Below the pieces are notes generated by a model, which saw only the letters and a list, made by a program, of their open reading frames with translations, was not told the origin of the DNA and did not search any database. The position numbers were made by a program, and so were the translations under genes. 64,000 nucleotides of DNA from Bacteroidota bacterium (lineage in GTDB: Bacteria; Bacteroidota; Bacteroidia; AKYH767-A; OLB10), in contig JADJOZ010000033.1 of NCBI GenBank assembly GCA_016713525.1, positions 434,001-498,000 of the forward strand, read 5' to 3'. Below, in pieces: positions 10,834-20,783 of the stretch. The number at the start of each line of letters is the position of its first letter. The stretch's first letter is position 1.

Positions 10834-11883
10834 ATGAAACTTTCTCAATTCAAATTCAACATCAGTGACAGCCTTTTGGCTACGCATCCTTCATCGAGTC
10901 GTGATGAGTCACGTTTAATGGTAGTCGATCGCAAAACAGGAAAGATCGAGCACAAAGTATTTAAAGATATCATCAATTATTTCGGAGAAGATGATTGCAT
11001 GATCCTGAATAACACCCGGGTTTTCCCTGCTCGTTTATATGGCAACAAGGAAAAAACCGGAGCAAAGATCGAAGTATTTTTACTTCGTGAATTAAATAAG
11101 GAAAGCAAGCTTTGGGATGTATTGGTTGACCCTGCAAGAAAAATCAGAATCGGAAATAAACTTTACTTCGGAGAGAATGATATGTTGGTTGCTGAGGTAA
11201 TCGACAATACCACTTCAAGAGGTCGAACACTTCGTTTTTTATTCGATGGTACAGCTGAAGAGTTTCGCAAAACAATTGAGAGTTTAGGACATACTCCATT
11301 GCCGAAATATATCAAGAGAAAAGCAGAACCTGCAGATAAAGAACGTTATCAGACGGTTTATGCAAAGCATGAAGGCGCAGTTGCTGCTCCAACAGCAGGA
11401 TTGCATTTTAGCCGTGAATTGCTGAAGCGTCTCGAGCTGAAAGGTGTGAATATGGCAGAGGTTACTTTGCATGTCGGACTTGGCACATTCCGTCCGGTTG
11501 AGGTGGAAGATTTAACCAAGCACAAGATGGATTCTGAGCAATTCATTATTCAGGCTGATGCTGCCGACACGGTTAACAAAGCACGTGCTAAGAAGAAACT
11601 TATTTGTGCAGTTGGTACTACCAGTATGCGTGCTGTTGAATCATCGGTATCTACAACCGGTGAATTGAAGCCTGCATCAGGATGGACAAATAAATTTATT
11701 TTTCCTCCTTACGATTTCAGTGTTGCAAATTGTATGATTACGAATTTCCATATGCCTGAATCAACATTGTTAATGATGACAGCGGCATTTGGCGGATACG
11801 ATTTGATCATGCATGCTTACAAAGTAGCGGTAAAAGAAAAATACCGTTTCTTCAGTTATGGCGATGCGATGCTCATTCTGTAA
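10834..11883 (+). CDS. queA: S-adenosylmethionine:tRNA ribosyltransferase-isomerase
   Basis: QueA transfers and isomerises the ribosyl part of SAM onto 7-aminomethyl-7-deazaguanine in tRNA, making epoxyqueuosine. Family blocks are present from start to end: MKLSQFKFNISDSLLATHPS, NNTRVFPARLYG, EGAVAAPTAGLHFS, LHVGLGTFRPVEVEDL, VGTTSMRAVESS and MITNFHMPESTLLMMTAAFGG. Length 349 is typical. It has its own promoter box and is followed by ispD after 51 bases. Confidence 0.95.
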   Translation: MKLSQFKFNISDSLLATHPSSSRDESRLMVVDRKTGKIEHKVFKDIINYFGEDDCMILNNTRVFPARLYGNKEKTGAKIEVFLLRELNKESKLWDVLVDPARKIRIGNKLYFGENDMLVAEVIDNTTSRGRTLRFLFDGTAEEFRKTIESLGHTPLPKYIKRKAEPADKERYQTVYAKHEGAVAAPTAGLHFSRELLKRLELKGVNMAEVTLHVGLGTFRPVEVEDLTKHKMDSEQFIIQADAADTVNKARAKKKLICAVGTTSMRAVESSVSTTGELKPASGWTNKFIFPPYDFSVANCMITNFHMPESTLLMMTAAFGGYDLIMHAYKVAVKEKYRFFSYGDAMLIL

Positions 11884-11934
11884 GAGGCTTCTTACGGATG
11901 TGATCCATTCAGTATTATTTTCAGAAAAACCGAT

Positions 11935-12609
11935 TTGAAAAAATCTGCAATTATTGTTGCCGGTGGAACCGGAGTGAGGATGGGCAGTGATGTCCCCAAG
12001 CAATTTTTGCTCCTTAACGATATTCCGGTTTTAATAAGAACACTTCAGCTTTTTCATGCTGTAGCAGATGAAGTAGTTTTGGTTTTGCCCCAGGCACATT
12101 TTGATTATTGGGAAAAGCTGAGAAATCAGTTTAGTATCAATAAAACTGATTATCAACTAGTTGCTGGCGGCTCATCCCGAACGGAATCGGTAATAAACGG
12201 TTTAGAAAAGGTGAATAGTCCGGGTTTGGTTGCCATTCATGATGCGGTTCGGCCCTTAGTTTCGAAGGAGTTGATTTCACACGCTTTCGAAACTGCAGCA
12301 AAATACGGGAGTGCTATCCCAGTTATCCCCGTAAGGGAAACCCTGAGGAAAGTTGAAAATAGTAGCTCGATTGTAGTTGACAGGGAGCAGTACAGATTGG
12401 TACAAACTCCGCAATGCTTTGATATAGAATTAATTAAGAAAGCTTATCAGCAATTTTCGAGTAATACATTATTCACCGATGATGCGGGTGTTTATGAAGC
12501 TGCAGGAAATACTGTTCACTTGATTGAAGGCGAGCATTCGAACATAAAAATTACTTTTCCGGCCGACCTCATTTTTGCTTCGGCGTGGCTAAATGCCAGA
12601 TTTTCGTAA
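11935..12609 (+). CDS. ispD: 2-C-methyl-D-erythritol 4-phosphate cytidylyltransferase
   Basis: IspD joins CTP to methylerythritol phosphate in the non-mevalonate isoprenoid pathway, which feeds undecaprenyl phosphate and quinones. The start is TTG at 11935, directly giving the nucleotide-binding loop IIVAGGTGVRMGSDVPKQF. Other conserved blocks are AIHDAVRPLVS, LVQTPQCFD and TDDAGVYEAAG. Length 224 is standard. The rare start and the A-rich run before it leave the exact N-terminus slightly uncertain. Confidence 0.93.
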   Translation: MKKSAIIVAGGTGVRMGSDVPKQFLLLNDIPVLIRTLQLFHAVADEVVLVLPQAHFDYWEKLRNQFSINKTDYQLVAGGSSRTESVINGLEKVNSPGLVAIHDAVRPLVSKELISHAFETAAKYGSAIPVIPVRETLRKVENSSSIVVDREQYRLVQTPQCFDIELIKKAYQQFSSNTLFTDDAGVYEAAGNTVHLIEGEHSNIKITFPADLIFASAWLNARFS

Positions 12610-12803
12610 TAGTATTCAACTTTAGACCTCATTTATAATTCTCAGGTAGTACTTTTACAGAACGGGAAACGTTTCCATTGCATTTACGTATAAGGGTAGT
12701 CGGTAGCGGGCACACTTGATTTGAACATCAAAATGTTAGTAATCAATATGCTGTAGCGAACCTTACACCGGCTTTCTTTTACTAATCTTGCATTGCTGAA
12801 AAA

Positions 12804-14453
12804 ATGAGGGGAGAAAAAGGATATTTTATTGGAATCGTAACGGCTTTTTTCATGCTGTTCACATTGTTGTTGCAAGCACAGGTTGCGCCTGATTCTGTGA
12901 CGACGCAGGTTTCTATTCCTGTTATTTCTTCTGAAGCGCCTCAACCAATAAGGGAAATTATTGTAGATACCATAGGTGGTATTGTTTATCGTGAGCAGGA
13001 TATCAGAGCCGGGCTATTGTATGATGCTGAGCGGGGTGCGGTTGTATGGCAGAAGGATATGTATTATGCTTATCCGATTGCATCGCTCACCAAGATGATG
13101 GTTGCTTTGTTAACGGTTGATGATATCAGAGCGGGCAAACGCGATTGGTCGGATGAGGTTGTAGTTGATCGTGTTTACAAAAAGAGCAGACGCAGCCGCC
13201 ATGTTTATAAAACTACAGAAACGTATACGCTTGAATCGTTAGTACAGCTTGCTATGATACCATCCAACAATCAGGCATGTGTTGATATAGGGAAATATCT
13301 GGATGGCGATTTAGAGACTTTTGTAAAGCGAATGAATGCCCGTGCACTTTCATTGGGAATGAAGAATACTTTTTATTCCAATCCATCGGGATTACCCGGT
13401 GTAGTGAAAGAAGTTGACAACAGTGCATCGCCACATGATTTGTTATTACTTGCTCTGGAGATGATCAAGTATGAAGAGATTTTAAAAATTACCTCAATCG
13501 GATATGCTGAGGTAACAAATGATAAACGTACGGGAGTTTTCAGAAACCACAATCACCTGGTTATTGATTATGAGAATGATGTTGATGGATTGAAAACCGG
13601 ATATACCAAGCGTGCGAAATTTTGTCTGGTAGCAACATCCAAAAAAGATGGTCACCGGTTAATCAGTATTGTTTTGGGTGTTGACGGACCTTATCTTCGG
13701 AATGAAATTGTGGCTACGATGCTTAACAATTATTATGAAAAGATTGGTTGCGGCGCGATGATACCAACCAATGGTGGTCCTGTAGCAAGGAAGAGTATTG
13801 TCAGCAATCCGCTGGTAGAAGAATTTAAGGCTGAATCGGACAGTAATGTTACTTATAAAACGGTGTGGACGAAGAAAAAGAAAACACACACTGTTCGTGG
13901 TGGAGAAACTTTATCGGGCATTTCGGCGAAGTACAATGTTTCGATGGCACAGGTAAAGAAGTGGAACCGGATGAAAACCACTAAAGTTTTAAAAGGACAA
14001 AAGCTTTTGGTTTATGTGAATACTCCGGTGAAGGTTGCAATCAGAAATGAAAATTTACTTGATAATGAAGATGAAGCATCTGCACAGTCGGTTGATGGAG
14101 AATCGCCGGCAATAGCAGCAAAAATAGATATGCCTCAGAGCAGTGATGACAGTACTGCAGAGAAGGAAGCTCCGGTAGCAAAGAAAGTTTCTGAACCAAC
14201 AAAAAAAGCGAGTTTATCAGCTGCGCCCAAAAAGGCACCTGCAAAATCAACTACCAAAGCAAGTGCTGCAAAACCGACACCGAAACCGGTTCGTCAGTAT
14301 GTTTACCATATCGTTCAGCCGGGCGATACTTTATGGAGCATTGCACAACGGTATGATGGAATTTCTGTGGATGATTTAAAGCGGGTAAATAACATTCACA
14401 ATTCGAAAAGTCTGAAGCCCGGAACCAAGCTTAAGATAAAAGTCAAGGCCTGA
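12804..14453 (+). CDS. D-alanyl-D-alanine carboxypeptidase (S11) with two LysM domains
   Basis: A penicillin-binding carboxypeptidase of the DacA/PBP5 type that trims peptidoglycan stem peptides. It has a signal peptide (about residues 1-27, ending LLLQAQ) and the three active-site motifs in order: SLTK near residue 95, SNN near residue 152 and KTG near residue 263. Two LysM peptidoglycan-binding domains follow the catalytic domain: one beginning THTVRGGETLSGISAKY and a C-terminal one beginning YHIVQPGDTLWSIAQRY. They are joined by an Ala/Lys/Pro-rich linker of about 85 residues. Two LysM modules on an S11 enzyme replace the usual C-terminal amphipathic anchor and suggest binding to the wall rather than to the membrane. 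Confidence 0.9.
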   Translation: MRGEKGYFIGIVTAFFMLFTLLLQAQVAPDSVTTQVSIPVISSEAPQPIREIIVDTIGGIVYREQDIRAGLLYDAERGAVVWQKDMYYAYPIASLTKMMVALLTVDDIRAGKRDWSDEVVVDRVYKKSRRSRHVYKTTETYTLESLVQLAMIPSNNQACVDIGKYLDGDLETFVKRMNARALSLGMKNTFYSNPSGLPGVVKEVDNSASPHDLLLLALEMIKYEEILKITSIGYAEVTNDKRTGVFRNHNHLVIDYENDVDGLKTGYTKRAKFCLVATSKKDGHRLISIVLGVDGPYLRNEIVATMLNNYYEKIGCGAMIPTNGGPVARKSIVSNPLVEEFKAESDSNVTYKTVWTKKKKTHTVRGGETLSGISAKYNVSMAQVKKWNRMKTTKVLKGQKLLVYVNTPVKVAIRNENLLDNEDEASAQSVDGESPAIAAKIDMPQSSDDSTAEKEAPVAKKVSEPTKKASLSAAPKKAPAKSTTKASAAKPTPKPVRQYVYHIVQPGDTLWSIAQRYDGISVDDLKRVNNIHNSKSLKPGTKLKIKVKA

Positions 14454-14456
14454 TTT

Positions 14457-15122
14457 TTATTTCTTTTTCTTGTGCTTGATATATCCTTTTGAAAGCGCAA
14501 AAAAGGCCAGTCCAACCATATTCTTAGCACGTGTTTTAACCATTATATTATTTCTGTGTGTCTCAACTGTTTTATTGGTTAGCGATAATTTATCAGCTAT
14601 TTCTTTGGTTGAAAGTTGCTGACAGATAAGCAGCAGGATTTCGGCTTCTCTATCAGAAAGTTTATTAGGATTGTTAAAATGATCTTCGAAGCCATCGGCT
14701 TTAACATAGTCGTAGTCAAAATATTCAGAGACTTCATCGGGAACGAGAATTTTATCATTCATCACCCAATCGATTGCATGCAATAGGGGCCGGTGATCGG
14801 TATTTTTATGCATGAAGCCATTTATTCCGGCATTAAAAAGCTGAAGAATACTGAGTTTATCTTCGAGCATGGAGAGGATAATAATTTTAATTTTGGTATT
14901 CTTTTTCCTGATAATGGACGTTGTTCCAAGGCCATTTAGTTTAGGCATTTTAGCATCCATAAAAATAAGGTCAACGTCTGTCAGCTCACATAAATCGAGC
15001 ACCTCACTTCCGTTTGAGGCATGCAAAATTGAGCCGGCAATTCCAAGTCGGTTAAGAGCCTGCTCGAGACCGTCCCGGTAAATAGGATGATCATCTGCAA
15101 GGATGATGTTAATCAGTCGCAT
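14457..15122 (-). CDS. NarL/FixJ-type response regulator
   Basis: I chose the Met at 15122 (MRLINIILADDHPIYRDGL), which begins the receiver domain; the longer form adds 20 unlikely residues. The receiver has the acidic pair ADDHP, the phospho-acceptor Asp in LIFMDAKMPKLNG and a Lys in GFMHKNTD. The C-terminal LuxR-type helix-turn-helix reads LSDREAEILLLICQQLSTKE with SLTNKTVETHRNNIM. It is likely a DNA-binding transcription regulator. No partner kinase is adjacent. It converges with the carboxypeptidase gene, with three bases between stops. Confidence 0.88.
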   Translation of the reverse strand: MRLINIILADDHPIYRDGLEQALNRLGIAGSILHASNGSEVLDLCELTDVDLIFMDAKMPKLNGLGTTSIIRKKNTKIKIIILSMLEDKLSILQLFNAGINGFMHKNTDHRPLLHAIDWVMNDKILVPDEVSEYFDYDYVKADGFEDHFNNPNKLSDREAEILLLICQQLSTKEIADKLSLTNKTVETHRNNIMVKTRAKNMVGLAFFALSKGYIKHKKKK

Positions 15123-15315
15123 AAAAGATACTAATAGGCAGCAAGCCTCAATTTGAGGACAGATATTCCTGCTCTCATCCAAAAGTGGTCAGGGGGAATG
15201 ACTACGGGGGGGATGAAAGTAGTTTATTACAGCACCTAAAAGTAGAGAAAAGGAAATAAAGTTCCAAATTTTTAGTTGTAAAGAATGATAATTTACACAT
15301 TAATTACCGATTCGT

Positions 15316-15323
15316 TACCTTTG
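15316..15323 (+). promoter_or_regulatory. Bacteroidota -7 box (TACCTTTG)
   Basis: TACCTTTG matches TAnnTTTG, 25 bases before the ATG of the DUF4468 gene. Confidence 0.55.
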
Positions 15324-15348
15324 TAAATCGAATGTTAATCAAAATATT

Positions 15349-15915
15349 ATGAAAAAAACGGTGTTGTTTGTTGTTGGAATGTTGCTAACAACTCATATTG
15401 TGTTTGCTCAAAAGAAGAAAGAGCCATTGGTAATTCCTGACCTGCCCACGAATACGGAAACAGGATTGTTCAATTATTCGGAGGTAATAGAAGTGCCTTC
15501 TGTGACTAAGGCAGAATTATATAAACGTGCTTTAGCATGGGCAAACACCTATTTTAAAAATCCAACGGATGTAATCCGGGAAAAAAATGAAGAAACGGGT
15601 GTGATTTTATGTAAGGCCAGATTCAGAATTATGAATGAAGCAGATAAGGATGGGGTTGCCACAAATGCAGGTGATGTGATGTACAGTCTGACCATCAGCT
15701 TAAAGGAAGGGAAATACAAGTATGAGCTCACCAAATTTAACTGGCAGCAAAAATCGGCATTCCCCATTGAGCGCTGGAAGGATATCAATTCACCCTCTTT
15801 CATTCCTGCATATGCCTATTACCTGAAACAGGCAGATGACAAGGCAAAAGAAATCACTGCAAGTCTGAAAAAGGGCATGTTGACCACTGAAAAGAAAGCG
15901 AATACAGACTGGTAA
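15349..15915 (+). CDS. DUF4468 domain exported protein
   Basis: 188 residues with a signal peptide (MKKTVLFVVGMLLTTHIVFA, cleavage near AQ). The mature part fits the DUF4468 (TBP-like fold) pattern: VPSVTKAELYKRALAWANTY, a central KARFRIMNE strand and YSLTISLKEGKYKYELTKF. The family is common and abundant in Bacteroidota and functionally uncharacterised. It is monocistronic and convergent with the methyltransferase gene, nine bases away. Confidence 0.75.
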   Translation: MKKTVLFVVGMLLTTHIVFAQKKKEPLVIPDLPTNTETGLFNYSEVIEVPSVTKAELYKRALAWANTYFKNPTDVIREKNEETGVILCKARFRIMNEADKDGVATNAGDVMYSLTISLKEGKYKYELTKFNWQQKSAFPIERWKDINSPSFIPAYAYYLKQADDKAKEITASLKKGMLTTEKKANTDW

Positions 15916-15923
15916 TTAAGAAT

Positions 15924-16688
15924 TTATTTCTGCAATTTTTTTACAATTGCCATCAATGAAACACCAACCGGTAGTGAGAGTCCTGATTTAAGAATCGGAT
16001 TTTCGGCATTAAATATTTTGTAAAATATTGAATTTATCATCCCTGATTTACCCATAATTTCAAAATCAGATCCGGTGCTATCGCTTTGTTTTTTTGCTAG
16101 TAATTTACTGATAGTTAAACGGAATAAAGCAATAGGGAAAAACAGGAAAAAATTGAAATAGCTATTAAAAACAACTTTTAAAGGCAATGTTTCAAACAAT
16201 TTCAATAAATTCTTGCGGGTATATCTGCGGAAGTGGTGATTAATTTCATCGTGGTGACTCCATAAAAACATGAATGCCGGAACAGTGACAAAAACATGTC
16301 CGTTTTCGCGACAAACGCGCAACATTTCATTCACTCCTGTTTGGTCATCTTCGATGTGTTCAATTACATCAAAGCAACAAATGAGATCGAACGAATTCTC
16401 TTCGAATGGAAGTTCCAGGATAGAAGCATTTAGAGCTTTTATGCCAGTTTTTTCTTCCAGCAACTGACAACAATCTTTATCATATTCAAGAGAAGTGACG
16501 GTTCCATATTTATCGAGCATTTGACTGGTAGCTCCGGTAGCAACACCAATATTTAATATGTTTAATACTTTACCGGGGTTGCGGGAAATATGTTTTTTAA
16601 TTTGCGATTCAAGAATATTCAGCCGTGCAGTAAAAAACCAATGGTTTCTTTCCAGGTGATAATACTCTTCATAATACTTTTTATCCAT
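15924..16688 (-). CDS. Class I SAM-dependent methyltransferase
   Basis: I chose the Met at 16688 (MDKKYYEEYYHLERNHWFF), which overlaps the end of the glycosyltransferase gene by eight bases; a Met 12 codons upstream is also possible. SAM-binding motif I is LNIGVATGATSQML, followed by the acidic end of strand 2 (LEYDKDCC), motif LPFEENSFDLICCFDVIEH and FVTVPAFMFLWSHHDEINHH. A hydrophobic stretch near the C-terminus (FFLFFPIALFRLTI) suggests membrane association. Methyltransferases of this type usually sit in glycan or lipid-sugar loci, as here next to a GT2. The substrate cannot be read from the sequence. Confidence 0.8.
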   Translation of the reverse strand: MDKKYYEEYYHLERNHWFFTARLNILESQIKKHISRNPGKVLNILNIGVATGATSQMLDKYGTVTSLEYDKDCCQLLEEKTGIKALNASILELPFEENSFDLICCFDVIEHIEDDQTGVNEMLRVCRENGHVFVTVPAFMFLWSHHDEINHHFRRYTRKNLLKLFETLPLKVVFNSYFNFFLFFPIALFRLTISKLLAKKQSDSTGSDFEIMGKSGMINSIFYKIFNAENPILKSGLSLPVGVSLMAIVKKLQK

Positions 16689-17631
16689 CGATACTTTCTT
16701 TGTGAACGATTCGTTCTCTGACAATAAATAAGGGTCGGTTTTTTACCTGAAAGAAGATGCGTAAAACATATTCTCCGATTAATCCCAGTGACAATAACTG
16801 AATTCCACCGAATAGAATTATAACAAACAATAATGCGGTGAATCCCTGAGGAGTACCACCGTAAACAATTTTAATAAATGCGGTATAAGCAAAATAAATT
16901 ACGGAAAACAGTATGGTGAGTAATCCGAGATTGGTTATAAATTTTATCGGGTAAACACTGAAATTAAAAATTCCATTGAATGCCAGTTCAATCAATCTTT
17001 TTAAGGTGTATTTTGATTCACCCGACATACGTTCACTTCTTTCATATTCAATACCAATTTGTTTGTAGCCTACCCAGCTTCTCATTCCTCTGAGGAAACG
17101 GCTTTCTTCAGGCATTTTATTCAGATGTTTTGCAACGCGGGTGCTGATAAGTGAAAAATCTCCTGTATCAAGAGGTATATCAATGTAAGAAATTTTCTTT
17201 AAGAACCGATAAAAGTTTGCATACATGGTTCTTTTAATGAATGATTCTTTTCTTTTTTTTCTTACGGCATAAACTACATCATAACCATTTTTATAATAAC
17301 TATAAAGCTCCTCCAGCAATTCAGGTGGATCCTGAAGATCACCATCAATAATAAATATCGCTTCTGTGGCATTAAAGTATTTCAAACCGGCACTTAAAGC
17401 TAACTGATGGCCGAAATTCCTTGAAAGAAAAACAGCCTGAAATTTATCATTTTTCATAGCCAATTCCTTCATCAGTACCGGAGTGGCGTCTTTTGAACCA
17501 TCATCGATTAATATAACTTCAATAGAAATCGGAGTGCTGTCAATGAGCTTTTGCAAGCGGTCGGTTAACTGGTGGAAAACCGACTCTTCATTGTAAAGCG
17601 GAACCATTATGTTGACTTGTGGGAGGTTCAT
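16681..17631 (-). CDS. GT2 glycosyltransferase, polyprenyl-phosphate type
   Basis: A 316-residue family 2 glycosyltransferase of the GtrB/ArnC/DPM1 type, which moves a sugar from a nucleotide onto a polyprenyl phosphate. Visible features are the N-terminal VNIMVPLYNEESVFHQLTDR, the DDGSKDAT motif, FLSRNFGHQLALSAGLKY, the IIDGDLQDPPELL metal-binding block and RGMRSWVGYKQIGI. Two C-terminal membrane helices follow. It lies five bases after the large membrane protein gene and overlaps the methyltransferase, so the three form one operon on the minus strand. Confidence 0.88.
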   Translation of the reverse strand: MNLPQVNIMVPLYNEESVFHQLTDRLQKLIDSTPISIEVILIDDGSKDATPVLMKELAMKNDKFQAVFLSRNFGHQLALSAGLKYFNATEAIFIIDGDLQDPPELLEELYSYYKNGYDVVYAVRKKRKESFIKRTMYANFYRFLKKISYIDIPLDTGDFSLISTRVAKHLNKMPEESRFLRGMRSWVGYKQIGIEYERSERMSGESKYTLKRLIELAFNGIFNFSVYPIKFITNLGLLTILFSVIYFAYTAFIKIVYGGTPQGFTALLFVIILFGGIQLLSLGLIGEYVLRIFFQVKNRPLFIVRERIVHKESIDG

Positions 17632-17636
17632 TTATT

Positions 17637-19325
17637 TTAAATTTTGTAAAGGTAAATGTTGTACCTGGCAGTTACAGATTCAAATTTTCTTTCGAACTTC
17701 AATCCAATTTCCAATGCATTATTAACAGGGACAGCGGAAAATAAGTACTTCCCGCCAAGTGATTTAACAGCATCTAAATTCAATGATAAGTTATTTATCT
17801 GGCATTTCTTCTTTTTATGACAATCCAGGAAACAACATTTTTGTAATTCATCAGAAAAAACGTAACATCTGTTTCCCCAGGTATCAAAGTTTTTGCGGAT
17901 GAATGCATTTTTATCAAGTTCTGCAGCTATGATTTTTCGAAAAGCATGCTTATAATTCAATGGATAATAGTTCTGATAACTATCAAGCGTGTAGAATCCA
18001 TTGTATATGGCTACATTAGGTTCCATACCCAGACTCAAAACCCTGTAAGCGGATGGCGGCAAACCAATATATTCTTTAATCTGCTGACATAAATCCTGTG
18101 AGTAAACGGCTTCAAAACTATTGAAATTTAAAGTTGATGGTCCTTTTGTTGCCAGATGAATGTAATTTAATTTTATTTCTTTGTTTGCTAAAATCACAAA
18201 ACAAACCTGTATTGACAGTACAAACCAAAAGAGTTTTTTTGTTGTAACCATATACTTAAACGAGAGACCTATTATCAGGAACCACATTAATGGAATGAGA
18301 AATGAAAAACGGGTTAGCTGGAAAGAAGTAATGAAATGGAAGGAATCTTTAAAGGTATATTTTATAAAAGGATAGACTGCAATAAAAACAGCAATCATTG
18401 CTACTCCGGCAAATGGAAGTGCAAGCTGAATAAACTTAATGCGATCTTTTCTTATTTGCCACAGCACCAATATTCCAAGAATGTAAATTGGAAATGCAAT
18501 AAATGAAGCTGAATGGTAATGACCAAAAGAAATTATCTTTATAGTTTGTTTGATTGTGTTTTTCAGGGAATATGGTATTGTAGTCCATTCGGATCGGTGT
18601 GACAATACATCTGACGGAAAAATATATGAGCTGATGATATTAATGTTAGCAATCAAGAAAGTGAGAAAGAGCACCGACATTGCTGTATAGTAAGTAAATG
18701 GAATTTTATGTGTCAGAATAAAAGTCCGGTACATGGCAAGAACGAATAAAAAGAATAGTATAAAGGGACCAATCATCGCAAAATGAGCGTAGAAAGGGAA
18801 GATCAGCAGAATAACCCAATGAAATGGTCTTGATTTCCTGTCCATTATTTTCAGAAATACCCAAAGAATTAATGGAACACCTGCCATGCTTAATCCATAC
18901 ATGGTATAAAATGGTGCCAAAGCAAAAAGGGCAGCAATCATTGCCGCGGATTTATGATTACCTGAGGTAAAGTAATCTTTCATGAACAAATACATTCCTA
19001 TAAATCCAACCAAATGAATAATGAAGGAATTAAAAACGTATGCCCAAAAGGATGGGAAAATAAGAAACCATAACCTGATAATACTGAATTCGGAATGAAA
19101 ATAGACCCTGGGCAAGCCATTCATAATGTTTGGTACTATTAATTGAGGGTCAGTGCCAAACAACATTCCTGTTGTCTTTAAAAGATGGAGGTATAAGAAG
19201 TCGCTATCAAGATTATCTTTATATAAAACATAGGCATTAGTTCCCATAAGGAGAAAAGGCACATACAACAGTATTAATATCAAAAGTGCTGTTGAAGCAA
19301 CGAATAAATTATTTTTTGAAAACAT
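17637..19325 (-). CDS. Large polytopic membrane protein, GT-C-like (possibly DUF6044)
   Basis: 562 residues with about ten hydrophobic segments in the first 350 residues and a soluble C-terminal region of about 170 residues. The first loop contains KDNLDSDFLYLHLLK and then IMNGLPRVYFHSEFSI; such an acidic first loop is typical of membrane glycosyltransferases using polyprenyl-linked sugars, and the wording recalls DUF6044. The gene heads an operon with the GT2 and the methyltransferase, where the GT2 could supply lipid-linked sugar for this protein. The family assignment is from memory of motifs and is moderate only. Confidence 0.55.
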   Translation of the reverse strand: MFSKNNLFVASTALLILILLYVPFLLMGTNAYVLYKDNLDSDFLYLHLLKTTGMLFGTDPQLIVPNIMNGLPRVYFHSEFSIIRLWFLIFPSFWAYVFNSFIIHLVGFIGMYLFMKDYFTSGNHKSAAMIAALFALAPFYTMYGLSMAGVPLILWVFLKIMDRKSRPFHWVILLIFPFYAHFAMIGPFILFFLFVLAMYRTFILTHKIPFTYYTAMSVLFLTFLIANINIISSYIFPSDVLSHRSEWTTIPYSLKNTIKQTIKIISFGHYHSASFIAFPIYILGILVLWQIRKDRIKFIQLALPFAGVAMIAVFIAVYPFIKYTFKDSFHFITSFQLTRFSFLIPLMWFLIIGLSFKYMVTTKKLFWFVLSIQVCFVILANKEIKLNYIHLATKGPSTLNFNSFEAVYSQDLCQQIKEYIGLPPSAYRVLSLGMEPNVAIYNGFYTLDSYQNYYPLNYKHAFRKIIAAELDKNAFIRKNFDTWGNRCYVFSDELQKCCFLDCHKKKKCQINNLSLNLDAVKSLGGKYLFSAVPVNNALEIGLKFERKFESVTARYNIYLYKI

Positions 19326-19498
19326 AAAGTCTTGAAGTGTTTATCAATCTATAGAAATTTCCAAAAGGAAATTATATATGATAAAGCTTATTTTTGAAGA
19401 CCCCAAAGATACAATTATTAGCTATAATTCCTATTTTAATGTGTGGCACAAGTGCATCGACCTGCAGTATATGTAGGTGATAATTAGGCTTTTGTGTC

Positions 19499-20670
19499 TC
19501 AGGCCATTCTGGTTATGGTTGTTGTTTGTGGTATGGTCTTTTGAAAGTCGGTTATTTGAGGCAACCACAGTATCCCCGGGGTATTACCTTCTGAAAAATT
19601 ACCCAACTTTGGAAAATTCATAAAACCGGCACCATTTGAGGTAGCCCACTGAAGCAATTCTCCGGCATTGATTTCGGGATATAACCCGGCAATGGCTTTT
19701 AATTCTGCAAGAACAGAAAGCTGGTGATTTGAGGCCAGGCTATCGGTTCCGATGGTGATTTGAGCACCATTATTTCTGAGTAATGCAATATCAGGAATAC
19801 GGTCTTCGATATACAAGTTTGCCAGTGGACACAGGCAAAACCAGAGTCTGTTTTTCAGATTTTTTGAGAATAGAAACTGCAAATCTTTTCCCTGATAAAA
19901 GTATTGTGCACTAACAAAATATTTCCGTTTGCCGGAAAAAACCGGAATGAACGTTGAATAGATTCTGTCGGAAATGGAATGTCACCATAAAAATCAACTC
20001 CTGCTTTTTGCATTAATTCATATAACTTTCCTTCATGGTTTTCAAAGAGTTCATTTTCAGTGGAGCTTTCCTGATTATGCAGCGACCAAAGGGTGTCGTT
20101 TGCATTTTTATGAGCTGCAATTCTGCTGAATAATTCATCTGAAACAGAATAAGGTGCATGGGGAGTTAAGGAGGCTTCGAGATGTGATGCCCGTGCATTA
20201 TCGTATAGCCTCAATCCGTTAGTATAAGCTTCATCGGTTGCAGTTTTCCTGATATCGAATAATTCAATGAAGCTGTGATAAACTATTTTGCTTTCCTTTT
20301 TAACAATAAAGGAATCGGAAGTATTGCAAATATCGGCAACAGCCATGATGCCATTTTGCCACATGCTTCGATCTGCATTTTTAATGGCATCAAAATCGGG
20401 TGAGGGATAATTTTTTCGGGCTTGCAGAAAATCGGAAATAAAACCGTGCAGGCCTTTTTTTTGCGGGATCCGGTTTTCGAGATGTGACAGTTCGAGATGG
20501 CAATGCGTGTTGATGAATCCGGGGGAAATGGTACCGGTAACATGTTCATCGACATCCTCTTTTATGGGACCGAAATAATGAATGGTTCCACGATCGTCAA
20601 ATGTGAGTTGATGGCCGGGTACCAGTTCACCGGTGGGGGTGAGCATGAGATCGGCAGAAATACGTTTCAT
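19499..20670 (-). CDS. Metal-dependent amidohydrolase, frameshifted
   Basis: An amidohydrolase-superfamily deaminase of the SsnA/TRZ-ATZ/aminofutalosine deaminase group. The metal motif is FINTHCHLELSHL; further ligands are in SLHNQES, LLVHNTF and the late TIGTDSLASN, which supplies the catalytic Asp. The part starting at 20670 and the part ending at 19499 join at a T4 run (19886-19889 on the plus strand): one more base gives NTFIREKDLQFLFSKNLKNR. A role in the futalosine route to menaquinone (6-amino-6-deoxyfutalosine deaminase) is possible from the wording of the metal motif, but guanine- or cytosine-type substrates cannot be excluded. No other menaquinone gene is nearby. Confidence 0.75.
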
Positions 20671-20768
20671 TTCTCAAAGGTCTGATTTTAAAGGGATACC
20701 AGCCAATTGGAAAGCCTTAATTTTGCAATTAATTGGTTGTTAACGCATTAGATCATCATTTTTTGCCG

Positions 20769-20776
20769 TATCTTTG
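20769..20776 (+). promoter_or_regulatory. Bacteroidota -7 box (TATCTTTG) before rlmN
   Basis: An exact TAnnTTTG match ending seven bases before the chosen rlmN ATG. This implies a very short or absent leader, and supports the start at 20784 rather than the upstream in-frame start. Confidence 0.6.
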
Positions 20777-20783
20777 CAGTTCC

